Source: Rostratula benghalensis | Lineage: Eukaryota; Chordata; Aves; Charadriiformes; Rostratulidae | Assembly (NCBI GenBank): GCA_013399305.1 | Contig: VXAI01000067.1 | Span: 1,432,806-1,496,805, forward strand | DNA: 64,000 nucleotides | Direction of reading: 5' to 3' | Shown: in pieces, positions 12,001 to 23,810 of the stretch | Layout of the letters: every line of letters begins with the position of its first letter | Position numbering within the stretch: the stretch's first letter is position 1 | Notes under the pieces: generated by a model | Seen by the model: the letters and a program-made list of their open reading frames with translations, nothing else | Told to the model about the DNA's origin: nothing | The model's database searches: none | Position numbers and translations under genes: made by a program

Positions 12001-15000
12001 GGCCTGAAAACATTCTATTATATCACTGCCATTTATGTGTAAATTAGAAGACAATGGAGGATGGGAACAGGTGATAATTTTATCTTTTTATTTACTTCAT
12101 GGGGCTCAGACTTTAAGTGTTTTATATCCTGGCCCAGAAGAAAAATTACTCCTTATCAGTAAGAATGACCAAAGACAAGACTGATCTTATCTTCAAGATA
12201 CATCAAATATTCTCTTAGTAATTTAGCCAACCATACAGTTTTCCGAACAGCTCAGAGCTATAGTAAAGCTACTGTAGCTGTCACATCCCAAAACCTGCAG
12301 TTAAGGGGTGAGGCAATTGCTCACTGGTTATAAATACCAGCAGATTAGTTTATCTATAGATTACTATCACATTACTCATTCCAGAGCCCGTAAAATCCAA
12401 CATGAATCATCTTGGCTTCATATACCAACAATCACATCCTACACAAAGGAGAGTCCCCAGGTAAGAGCTGAGGACATTTTACAGTCATGGAGGTTTCAGT
12501 ATTACAGAAAACAAGCAATTAGGCATGTGTGCATGTAAGGACTCACAGACACATCCACAGACGCACATAAACCTCGCTCCTTCACTGTCCCACCAAATAT
12601 AACTCCATGGATTAAGGCCTTAAATCTGACTCTAAGAATGTAATTTAGTACAGTCTGAATCTCCCTTGGGCGAGCCTGAGGTAGCTCCTTGGGCTGTCAC
12701 AACTAAGCAGCTGTTCAGCCTAACACTGACTCTGGAGCCAAAAACCTGCCTCATTTGGGTGACAGTAAAACAGTTGTAAAGGATCAGACAGACATTATTC
12801 ATGGTTGATGTAGGGAGGGTGCTTAGAAAGTAGTTAATACCAGTGATCACTAAGAATAGAAAGGTAAACAAACTGCATGTAAATTTGCATCTGCTTGACC
12901 TCAAAAATAAAGCCTTTCTCCATTGCATTTCTATCCAGCAAAAGGGTGTACACTCATCCTAGGTTTGAAGACAGATGATCAAACTATTTATTTTTACCTT
13001 GGTGACACATACAGAAAGTTCATAGCTCACACACAGTCACTAAAGACAGTATTTTCTGCCTTTGGCATGTTAACTTGAGTTTCTGTTTAGCATATGCCCC
13101 TTGACATCTCGGTATCTGACTGTAGCCTAGGATGTTTTGTTCTTGAGATGTAGGTGGATACCTTCAATTATTTTTTCAACACTTATGGCCTTATCTAATA
13201 TTGCAGCTTGTTTGAAAAAATCATTTATAGCTTTGGTGAACCTCATGCACTAGCTGTGGGCTGCAAAATCCTTTCTACTGAGTAGCTATAGCAGAGCCAC
13301 CCATGAAAAATTTGCCTTTCTCTGTTCTGTGCTTCGCATTTTAGTGCAGAAGAAAAATTTCTACTTACAGGTGAATGAATACAAACAATTACTATTCTGT
13401 ATGTACCATATTATTGAAACTAAGAGGCAGAAGTGAGTGCAGGTGGCTTTGATCTTTTGGAATGAATGCTACTCCTCCCCCCCCCCCCGAACATTTGAAA
13501 TGCTGCACTGTGTCTGAGAGCCACTCTGTTATTACTGATCCTAGGGCACATCTTACTACTTTTCTTTGGTGGGTGATGATGACATATTTTCACCTTTGAG
13601 GTGACAGTAGGTGACAATGAGATAGGTGGCCCATTTCATCCCCACGTGGTTTCACTGATCACAGTCTGCCAGCTGCTCGTATGACTGTGCATGTCAGCCC
13701 ACTAATCTTGAGTGATGCAAAGCTCTACAGAGTCTGGGGAAATACCATTGTCTGTGACAAGTCATGCAGGAAACAGTCATGCAAAGGAGCTGTCAGGGAG
13801 AAGGCTCGGTCTAGAAGAGGGGTGTGCGTGGGGTCAAAAGTGTAGAAAGCACTCTAGATCCAAGGCATTATAAATTAGCTGTTTTATGCCTCAAAATCTT
13901 GCATTTGCAGCACATATTGGAAGAATTAACGTGGCAAAAATATACAACAAAGAAGCAAACAGTGATCAAGTTATTACTAAATCCTCTGGATGGTGCTTGA
14001 CTTGGAAGAACAGGCTCAGGTAGGAATGCCAACACTATTACCTGACGTAACTCAAAAAAAAGTAAGCCATGACATCTCCATTCTTGGCAAAGCACAGAGA
14101 CTGCTGCAGGCGCTCTATTACCTCTGCTGCTTGGAGTCATGCAGTTGCAGCTGCTGTGGCTGTTAGCTAGAGATCTTCTATGTGTCTTTCTGGATAAGAG
14201 GGCACAAAAAGTGGTTCTCTGTCTGGGAAGCAATGGAAGAAAAGTATTTGTGGCTCCAGCCAAACTTTTCCATCTCCTTTTATAGAATCAACTTTTTAAA
14301 CATCAGTTGTGTAAGAAGGTGCCAGGATTTTAGCAGTCACGTTATGGCAAATAAATCACTTTATAATAAAGTCTCTACTGTCCAGTAGCCAAAGATAACA
14401 ACAGGTTATTCTCAGTTTTCCAATCAAGATATTTCAGAGTTGGATATTTTACCTGAGTACTTCAGATGCTGCCTGAATAACTTCCTGTGTTTGGAAGAGT
14501 CTCAATGATTATTTGTTTGTATGTACTTTGCATGCTGACAGAGAATGCCTAGTTGGTCCTTTCTCTCCCTGTCATCATTAGCCATATACGTGCATCAGGC
14601 CAAGAGCTCAACACTAAACCAGAGAGGGGTGGAAAGGTCTTAATCTCCTTGTGTAGCCAGACCATACAGACACGCTCTCCATATGGAGTATGGGGGACCA
14701 AGCTGTGTGAAGCACAGGCTTAGCTGGCAGCCTGCCACCTGGCAAGTCCCCTTGCACTGTCCCAGGCTCGGAGGGCACTGCCAGGTAGAACAGTGCTTTG
14801 TCCTGGCAGAGCAATGAAGAAGGGAGTGGAGTCTGGGGGAGATGGTAGAAGCAGAGGCGGGGGAAGGCAGACTGTCTAATGCTCAACCAGGTGACAGGTG
14901 ATATTGAGGTCAGAGTCATGATGAAGCTCAGACTCCCATTACATCACATTGCCAAGACTGAAGTTCAGGTGAGCTTTGAATGTGTCAGAAGGGTGGTGTC

Positions 15001-16284
15001 AGGCCCTATTACTCCTTACTACAGATCCAAGAGAGTAGCTGTCTGCAAGGTGGATCATGTATCATTCCTGCCCATCAGTAATGTCATGGTGCTGATGTCA
15101 GACTAACAATTTAGATTCAAAATCCTTCCTAGAAGGATCAGGACAGCACGTGTAAATGCGTTCCTGGGGTTGCTGGCCATCTGGGCTGCTCTTAAAGCCA
15201 TGTGGTTTTACACCCTGCCCACGTTTCAGGCATCCTGTATCCAAAATGTCACCAGAGAGAACTGTGTGAGTTAACTTGCTCTCTGATCTACACCCCTTCA
15301 GGGACTTTCAATAGAGCCAAAGTCTATGTTTTCCCTACAATCTTCAAAACTCATTCAAAAAGACCTGATGACATACAGTCTGTTGATTTTCATTGGGTCT
15401 GCCTGAAGATCTTTCTTTACTCCCATTTGCCAAAGGAAAAAAATGTGAACTATATTTTTCAAATGTCATTGTGAGGAGCCAACCCTCAAACTCTTCCTCA
15501 CATATAAAATGTCCTGGCAGGATTACCATATAATATCTATTGCAGAAGTGGAAAATACCACAGGATCATGGTTTAAAGTTAAACAAAAAGCACCCTTTCT
15601 TGTCTCAAAAAATGCACTGTTCCTATTTCTCCTTTTCCATTCTCACCTGAATACTGCCATGCAGTTTGGTAAGGTGGGATTAAGTAGCCACAATAACCAT
15701 CCCCATGCAAGGCCAGCAAGCGCAAGTGGAAGCAATCACTTTACTTTTTAGCCCAAACCTTCCGTTATTGTAGCAAATAAGATTTTTTTGCAGCTGACTA
15801 ACAGAAGCCAATTTAGGCCCTTTGCACTTGCTGCCAGCAAGTGTTCCCACCCCAAAAATAGCCTATTGAAGAAAGAAGTGTCAGTTGCTGTCTTCAACAG
15901 GCTGCTTTCTAAACCCATTGTTAGAAGGCACCTACTTCAAATGAAACCTGGCACGTCACCATGTCAGTGGGCAAAGTGCCATTCTAACAGATGGGCAGTG
16001 GGTAGCAGCGCCAGTGATTCAGTCTGTACATCAACCTTGAGTAACAAGGTTGTATTCCCATCGGAAACGTCACAGCCTGAAGCTCTGCTCTACCTTAACC
16101 TGTGTCTTTACACGCACTGCTGTCCTGCCACATCTACAGAGCATTTAAAATGTTTCTATTTGATTTTGAGCTTGCAATGCTCCGCTGAACTGGACACCAG
16201 TTTTGGATAGGTGAGCCTGGCCTGCCATGCTCCGCAACGAAGGTGTAGGCAGGACAATGTGAGTAGTTCTTGTCTTTCAGTATC
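6100..16284. other. Unique AT-rich non-coding stretch between CpG island and LTR
   Basis: No coding exon, RNA gene or transposon is recognised. The longest open frame (minus strand, 10896-11408) has no family resemblance and spans a poly-A/T tract. Low-complexity elements: a 13-A run near 11329-11341, a C8 run near 10239-10246 and a C12 run at 13477-13488. Around 8440-8620 the sequence is AT-rich with several ATTAAA/GATTAAAATC-type words and looks enhancer-like, but this is only an impression. If the island drives a plus-strand gene, this is first-intron sequence. Confidence 0.55.
13477..13488. repeat. C12 homopolymer
   Basis: Twelve consecutive C residues preceded by CTCCT. It is a single-base run prone to length error and polymorphism. 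Confidence 0.8.
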
Positions 16285-16584
16285 TGTCCTGGTTTGAGGT
16301 AAAATGAACCAATTTTCTGTTCAGTAATTTTACTTTTCCAGCTGGGCCTCTTCTAACTAAAGTCTGAAATTAATAGTATCTGAAAAACTGTTCACTCTCA
16401 CAGTGATAAGACCTGATTATACCAAGGAATGCATGCAGAGAGACCCATGCTTACACTTTGGGCTATAACAACCAAGGTTGGGTAATGTCGTTATTTGCCC
16501 TGTTGGAGGGTCGGAAGTGGAAAAGTGCTCCTCCCGTAGAGAGGAGCGGACAGGACAGGTGACCCAAAACTTACCAATGCTCAG

Positions 16585-16590
16585 TATAAA
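16585..16590 (+). promoter_or_regulatory. TATA box of the solo LTR
   Basis: TATAAA in the context GCTCAGTATAAAAGCTGTGGG, about 300 bases into the LTR, at the place where the U3 promoter is expected. Transcription would start roughly 25-30 bases downstream, near 16612-16620. Whether it is still active is unknown. Confidence 0.55.
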
Positions 16591-16840
16591 AGCTGTGGGA
16601 CATGGCTGATGTCTGAGAAGGACCCTGTCTGTTTGTCTGCATCTGACCCTGATCTGAGCATTCCTGCCTCCAGATCTGGAATCCAGCTCCTGTTAGTCAC
16701 CGGGTCCAGTCTGGGACTTTTCCAATGCTTGCTAGTGATGTCATCATCATCCTGGGAGCTTGATACGGTTTTGTATATATTATATCTACTTCATTATTTT
16801 CTTCCTTTTATTTTTGTTTTAATTTTAGTAGTAATACTTC

Positions 16841-16846
16841 ATTAAA
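16841..16846 (+). terminator. ATTAAA poly(A) signal of the solo LTR
   Basis: ATTAAA, the commonest variant of AATAAA, lies downstream of the LTR TATA box and about 105 bases before the LTR end. Together with the TATA box it fixes the plus orientation of the element. It could terminate read-through transcripts. Confidence 0.5.
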
Positions 16847-16957
16847 GTAGTTTAGTTCATTCTAAACTTGTAAAACTCCTTATCCTCTTCCTCCCCTTCT
16901 TTTTGGAGGTAGGAAGTCCCATCTTTTGGTAATTTTGGCTGAAACCGTGTCAGTACC

Positions 16958-19900
16958 TTTCTCCCCACTGTGGCACTTCCCAGCAAATATGTGGGAAAAC
17001 ACATGATGCTGTAGTCATGGCAAAATCTTTCAGAAAAACCTCAACAACTGTGGCAACAACAAGAAACCCTATTGTACGTATATCTGACTCGGGTTTAGGA
17101 GTCCAGCACAGGGTTAATCTCAGTGCTCAGGTCCCCCTGTATTTAGTGTAAACATATGCCCAAGCATCAGGTGGTAAGAGCAGTTCTGCTCTCATTTTCT
17201 ACTAGTCTCAGAAATCCCCACAGTCTCAAGTGCGTCACAAGAGCATCAGGTCTTGATGAACTGGGATTCATATGCCACACCTCATGAGACTAACATGACA
17301 ATGAAATTTCCACCTTTCAGCGCTTCTTGTGCAAAAAAAGCCTCAGCTTTCTAGTGAAATGCCAGTCTGTGTGGAGACTTTATTTCTGTTCTTCTGTTGT
17401 ATGTATTTGTATTAAATGTGTTACAGAGACACAAATTAATGCATGTAAACTGTATCTGCATCTTTTCAAAATCCCCTCTTATATGTCCCATGAAGCTATT
17501 AGTTTAGCTATCAGTAGGTATTAAAATTTAAAAGGGTCACTAAATGCATACTGCTAGAAGGAAACAACATTAGTTACACATTACCAGAACAAAACTAAAT
17601 TAAGAAACAGCTCATTTCCTTTGTACCATCAATATTTTACTCAGCCATAGCCTGGATGCTTGTACTCACAAAAAGGAATTAATCATTCATGTGCTAATGT
17701 ACATCCATTATTTTTAAATCATCACTTAAGTAATCATTTTTGTGTGTGCTCAGATGTGTGATGCCTGCTTATGAAAGTGCAGGAAAAATCGATACAAATT
17801 ACATAAATTTAAAAGGTGGATATCTGTGAAACAGATGCAAAAGAGTCCTCCACGCAGTAAAATTGTAATTAAATTTCTGTAAAACTCTTAGTGAGTCATA
17901 ATTTGAAAAAGATGCTGGTCTAATACTAAACTTATTTACATGCCGTGCTACCCTCTTTATTCTGGTGCAAGCGTACACAATGCAGTTCATTCTGTCTTAA
18001 AGCTTGCATAAAACTGAAACAACAAAAGCTTTGCTGCCATTTAATTTGGTACTGCCATTTTCCAAGAGTTTGTTTACCAAGAATTGCAGTGCTCTTACCA
18101 GAATGTCATCTGTGTCTGCACATCTGGGAGGCTCCCCACATCTTTCACAAGGTGAGGTACAGGAAGACTCATGAAAATGCTTCCACCTGCAGCGTGCACA
18201 GGGCTCCCTGCCTGGATTGCATGCTGCACACCAGGTGTGGGAAATGAGGCTCCATGGCTCAGCAAAACCAAATTTTTCCTCTCCTGCAAGTGTCACACAG
18301 CCTTTAACACCTACACAGTACAGATCACAATAATCAAAGTCTCATTTCCCCTCCTCTCTGAAATGAACTAACTGTATCTCCTGGTCTGGATTTGCTGCTG
18401 CCTTGGGCTTGTCATTTATACCCATAGAAAGTGCTCCCAAATCAAGAGCCCTTCTTTACTCAGATATAAATTACAGCTACTTTACTGAGACATAAATGTC
18501 TATCTAAGGTGCAAAGTAGTGAAGAACAGCATTTTAGTGCTGGCTGCATATAAGAAGAGTTAAGACGGTCCTACTGGACTAGAGCCACAGTCCCATGGAA
18601 ATTAAATCATCTTTGTGATTGCTTCTTTTGGACTACCCATGTCAGGGAAAGAATACAGCAAAGCTTTTAGATCCCTGCAAGTACAATGAATTTCACAGAA
18701 GAGAAGTGTAATACTTGAAGCAGAATTTGGTGTAGCAGTGCTATAGGTGTTTTTCTTCTATTGCTTCACTAATTCTATGGTGATCTACTTTGATGACAAT
18801 TTAAGGGAGCTCTGTGTTTATGTGGCAATAACAAAATCTCCTGCAAAATAAATTCCGAGGCCAAGTTGTCTATTGATATGTAGTATGGCTTCTTGTGAAT
18901 TAATAGAAATGAGCTGGAACAATGCTCAGGAGAAAGCAAGAGAGAGTGTGTATCTTGACTTCAAGATGGGAAGACCTGTGTTCCTTTTCCAGCTAAGACC
19001 TGACATTCACAGTCTGTGAAACAGAGAAAATGATCCAGCAGAAAATACTCCATTTTGCAGCAGCTTCTGAGGCTTAGTAGTGGGTTCCCACTCAGCTCTG
19101 CACCAAAAGCAATGCTTCCAGATATTTTATTTTGAATGAAGGACTTCTTTTTTTTTTTTTCCTCCTCTCTTTCCCTTCTTAGATCCAAATATTTTTCAGC
19201 TGATTTTTTTGTGTGAACCACTGCATCTCTCTGAACTGCTTCTTGCTCACCAAAACATGATACTTCCAGCCAGCTCATCTGCAAATGTCACTGAGTATAT
19301 AGCAGAAAAAGCACAAAAGTATAATCAGCTTACTGAAAATGGATAACAGAATCACCATGAAAACCGTGATTCAGAGATGTATTGTAAATAACTGTATTTT
19401 AAACTGCAAGGAACTGAGAGTGTAACTTTGCTTTTGGAGAAGTACCTGGTGAAGCCAGGTTTGGCCACAGTTTAAGAACTCTCTGAGTAGCATGCAGGAG
19501 CTCAGTACACGCTGTGTAGGTACCAAACTAAGCAGACAATTTACATGCCCTGGCTGTGCAAAGTGACCAGTTACTACAATCCAGCACATAGATGTGAGCC
19601 CATAACCCTAGAGAATTGGATTGGATCCGTTTATTTAATTTCAGCCTAATTAAGTGACAATGCACAGTCACAACCAGTGTACAAGGCAAAAACAGTTGCC
19701 AGATGAAGTGCCCACTGGGTCTGAAAGCCACTGTCAGTTAACTGTGCTGGACAAGCACTCTTGAATTACACAAACAGTTAAATAAATATGGATTTAAAAG
19801 TTCTTTTTACTTTTGTCAAATTCAGCTGTTGACAAGGCCTATAGCAAGGAGAGGTGAAAGAGAGAGCAACAGGCTGCTCAACCTTAATGAGTGCCATCTG

Positions 19901-22900
19901 AGTGGGCTCTTCTCTAAAGCAGATGCACTTGGGTTACTGGAGTTGACACAGGTGCTTTGCATGAGCCATTTGCATGCAGCTGCCTGACTACTTAAGATTA
20001 AAATTGCTGTCTATAAGAATGTAAAGTTTGACCTATAATAATTTCCTTTTCTGGGTGTCTAAGGGACTAATTGGGTCTTTTCAAAATTTAGAAACTGCAG
20101 GTTGGCTATGGATCACTCAAGAGGAGAGATTCAGCTTTCCTGGTGTCTACGGGACTCCACAGCTCCTTGTGCAGAGGAAAAGCCTTGCAGAGAAAGCAGA
20201 GTGGGAGCTCAAACAGTTGTGAGTTGTCCCAAACCTATGTGTGTGCATCCACTGTCTCAAAACATACACACACTATACCTTTTTTTGCCTTTTCTCAAAT
20301 TTAGCAAAGTGTAAGTGTCCTGAAATGCACTTCATATGATGCGAAGAATAAAAATGTCTCTGCCTTGCTTGTGCCAGTTTATTGCTAATGTGGGCAGGAG
20401 ATTTATCAATGGATGAAATGAGAGTTTCAAGTTCTTTTAAAATGATGAGGTAGCTTTCAGAGCTCACGCAGTTTGTGACTAGATACATGATTTATGAGTA
20501 TATTTGTCAAATAATGTATTTGACAAGTTTTAAAAACATTTCTGGTTAATTGCTTTTATTACCCATCAATCCTGAAAGAGGAATAGCATGATAAGATTGT
20601 AGTTTACAATTTGTTTTTTTCAGTCTCTCTTCTCATAGCCCAGTGAAAGAGATGGCAAGGTGAACACTGGATTCATGTTTCCCCATGATTCTTCTGTTTG
20701 CTTTGTTCAAACTAGACTCAACCTTGCAAGTGAAACTCCAAGAAGATTGGATAGTTTCAAACTTCAGTTTACAGTTTCATAATTGACTGGTGCAATTATG
20801 ATTGCTTTCAGCACTGTGTGACTTTTTGCAGCACTTTTACTCATTTTTTGTTTTGATTTGATTTTATCTAATCCGTGCCTATGTCTCCATCTATTCCTTA
20901 CTGGGTCCCATTCAGAAACATAATTTTGGGGATTACATTTTCCTATTAAAGGTTTGATTGAAAGATAGATTCAAGGCTCAGACTCATGCTCACTTAACAA
21001 AGCAGATGCAGCAATTTCCTCAAGCTGTTTGTTACCACCTGCTTGTCAGATGCTGTGTCCTCCAAGGAGTGGATGGAGCAAACCTGAGTGAGCATTCGGT
21101 AACTGCCTCAGTGCAAAATCCTGTGGCATGTTCCTTTCCATCTGCACATGGCTACGCCTTGAACATGCATTTAAGGCCCACTGACATAGTAATGGTCTGA
21201 GCAGTTTTCCTGACTGAGACCAGAGATTCCAGTCCTGTGATGAACTAAGAGGGAGGACTTCCAAACCTGTCCTAGGCAGCCGCCAGGGTTCTGCTTGGGC
21301 AGAGGCGTATGCCAGCACCAGTGCTGGTGCAGGATCAGGTGCTCAGGCTGAGTGCACACAACCCCTCCTGTGCGCTGATGCTCATTACCAGGCCCAGCTG
21401 CTTTTTACTGCCCCTCTGCCAACCGCTGCTGCCCTGTAACTGTCAGCAGAATGGATCACGTACCTCTTCCCTGTGCTCTCTGGGCAAAGTCAGGCAGCCA
21501 GCTTAACCACCTGCTTAAACTATTTAAACCTAATGTAGTTTTAAATCCATGACAGCCTAGAGGAAAAACAGGGACACGTCTTGGAGACCGTCTGCTGGAT
21601 AGATATGGGGAAATTTCTGACACTGGACTGGTAACTGGGGAAAGCAGAGCAGTGAAGTCTTAAACCACAGTAATGGTTTGTTAACTGATATTGTGGGTTC
21701 ACAAACACTTTTCTGGGACTACTGGGTGGGGAGAGAGAGGTTACACACAGATGTAAATCTCTGCAAGATCAGCATGTACACACCCTTCACAAACCTGCTT
21801 ATGCAGCCTGCATATAAGCCTACAAGGAGCTGTTGATTCAGATTTTTCTTAATAACACAAATATGTTTTTTGGAACTTAATGCAGTCTGCTAAACTATCT
21901 TTCACTAAAAAATAAACCAGAATAACATACAAGGTATAGCACCAGCTGGTGCTGTAAAGACAGACTATGATACTTAAAGCAAGAGTCTGCGTACATACGT
22001 TTAACAAACTTAAGTTTCTGAGAAGGTGCCTTCTTCAGACCCAGCCCTGCAAACACACTGCACCAGGCTTATTGTCGTGGGACAAAGTCACTTCCTGATC
22101 CAGTCTTTACAGCTATGAGCTACCCACCTGCAAAAGATGTTTTCTTACCACTCTTTCTTAGCATGACAAATCCATTGCTTTATTTGATTTGTGGCATGCT
22201 ACGATTTTTTAAAATTTATATACATTTTAAAGTTATCTTTGTCTTCAGCAGAGTGTGATAAGCGGTGGTATTGTCACCCAAACAGCTCAAAAATGCCAGC
22301 TACAGCAAGCAGGGTGAGCAGAGGCATTTCAGAGACTAATGAGAGTAGAGAGATCTGCACATTCATAGCATGAGGGAGATAGAGCTGCATACACAAACTG
22401 AACAACTGCCACCAATGAGCGAGGTGATTACTATTTATTTGCAGGAGGAGAGAAATGAATTCTAACTGGCTAAGACACTTTCATTATTGTGAAATACATA
22501 TTTGGCTACAGCAAATGGCTTCAAATCAGAAAAATGACATTTTTGTGCTGGCTGTTTATTAACAAGATGTAGTTAGTGCAAGGCACCTACAGTTGCAGCA
22601 GCTGCAGGTTTTCAAGGCCAGACTCAGATGTATCATACTTTATCATTAGTTTTCGTATTTGCTATACTCAAGGCTGTAAAGTGTTTTACAAGGATCTGAA
22701 GAAAATAATTGACTGATTGGTTGGTGCTCAATATTGCATGACAGTTCATTGTTTTCAAGAGAGTTTTTATCTTCACCCAAAACTTTGATTACAGCATTGC
22801 AGGCCCGGTCCTGTTTTTCATAGAGTCAATCAGCTTTGGTAAGTGCACAACTGGGTCTGTACTCAATAAAACTGAAAACTAAACCTCTTCAATATTAAGA

Positions 22901-23299
22901 GTGAGTTTAGCTGAAATGACTGCCAGAACTTCAAGACCTGTTGCTGACTGCCCAACCCCAATGAGGTCACAGGCAGAAATGGGCAAGTACAGAGGTAGCA
23001 GTGAGATGATGGGGCAGCATCAGAAACACAGCTTTCTAGAAAGACAGATGCAGCTTTAATCCAGAACTCACCCAGCAGATACCTTCCTAACAGTCCTAAT
23101 GAAGTTGGTGGGTGTGGTTTGAAGAAATCACAGAGAAAAGCTAAGTTTTGCATAATCGTGCTACACTAATTCTTGTTTCTTACAAGGAAAACATTCTGGA
23201 GATAAGAACAACTTTCTAAGGGTTAAAAAAAAAAAGGATATGTGAGACTATATGTGAATACAGTGTAAGGACACAGTAGTTAACAGATATATTTTACTG
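16958..23299. other. Unique non-coding stretch between LTR and first CR1
   Basis: Nothing is recognised as a gene, RNA gene or repeat. A minus-strand open stretch at about 18096-18330 is cysteine-rich and ends at a good donor (CTG|GTAAGA), but it lacks a convincing acceptor and has no family match, so it is not called. A T13-like run with adjacent pyrimidines lies near 19148-19170. Base composition is moderately AT-rich throughout. Confidence 0.5.
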
Positions 23300-23810
23300 A
23301 TGAGACTACATCTGAAGTGCTGTATCCACTGCTGGGGTTCCCAGTATAAGGAAGACACAGTGTCCAGTGAGTCCAGTGAAGGAACAAGAAGATGATTAAG
23401 GTCTCAGAGCATCTGCCAGACAAGAAGAGAGCTGGGTTTGTTCAACCTGGAGAACAGAAAGTTCAGGGAGATCTTATCAATGTGTGTAAACTACCTAATG
23501 GGAGAGGTGTTAAGAAAACAGAGCCAGACTGTTCTCAGCAGTGCCAAAAAAAAGAGGCAATGGGCACACATAGAAATACAAGAAATATCATTAAAATGTA
23601 AGGAAACCCCTTTTTTTACTGTATGGTTGAACACTGGAACAAGTTGTCTAGAGAGGCTGTGGAATCTCCATCCATGGAGATGCTCACAAGCCAGTTGGAC
23701 ACAGTTCTTTGGCAGCCTTTTCTGGCTGATCCAGCTCTGAGTGGTGGGGTTGGACTAGACAATGTCCAGAGGTGTCTTCCAGCCTCAGATATTCTGTGTG
23801 ATTCTATGAT
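23300..23810 (+). mobile_element. 5'-truncated CR1 LINE, plus strand
   Basis: About 510 bases of the 3' end of a CR1 (chicken repeat 1) non-LTR retrotransposon. It holds the C-terminal part of the reverse-transcriptase frame and the short 3' UTR, ending ATTCTGTGTGATTCTATGAT, the degenerate octamer repeat characteristic of CR1 tails. The frame is recognisable in pieces, for example EHWNKLSREAVESPS encoded from about 23626, but it is broken by frameshifts and a poly-A-like expansion (around 23546-23553). A 9-base internal duplication GTCCAGTGA occurs at 23362-23379. It is a dead, fairly diverged copy. CR1 copies usually lack target-site duplications and none was seen. The 5' boundary is approximate. 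Confidence 0.92.

Larger units (their letters stand above)
16285..16952 (+). mobile_element. Solo LTR of an avian endogenous retrovirus
   Basis: The element is 668 bases. It begins TGTCCTGGTTTGAGG and ends GAAACCGTGTCA, so it has the TG...CA ends and a short imperfect terminal inverted repeat (TGTCCTGGTTT against AAACCGTGTCA). It is flanked by a 5-base target-site duplication, GTATC at 16280-16284 and GTACC at 16953-16957, with one mismatch. In order it holds a U3-like part, a TATA box (16585-16590), a T-rich middle and an ATTAAA poly(A) signal (16841-16846). No gag, pol or env sequence adjoins it, so it is a solo LTR left by recombination between two LTRs. The start and internal layout match a widespread bird LTR group. 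The 5-base duplication fits an ERVL-type integrase better than a 6-base ERVK type, but one mutated site cannot settle this. The mismatch and the eroded inverted repeat indicate an old insertion. A short open frame within it (16609-16845) is not a gene. Confidence 0.9.

Noticed and set aside
14879..15106. 75-codon plus-strand frame that reads smoothly as protein
   Set aside because: It has no splice-site pair at its edges and no recognisable domain. Its length is within chance expectation for a 64 kb window.
16609..16845. 78-codon plus-strand open frame
   Set aside because: It lies entirely in the solo LTR, downstream of its TATA box. LTRs do not encode a protein here.
18096..18334. Cysteine-rich minus-strand open stretch ending at CTG|GTAAGA, like an exon of a secreted protein
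   Set aside because: It has no convincing pyrimidine-tract acceptor and no recognisable cysteine-spacing family, and other frames of the same segment are also open.
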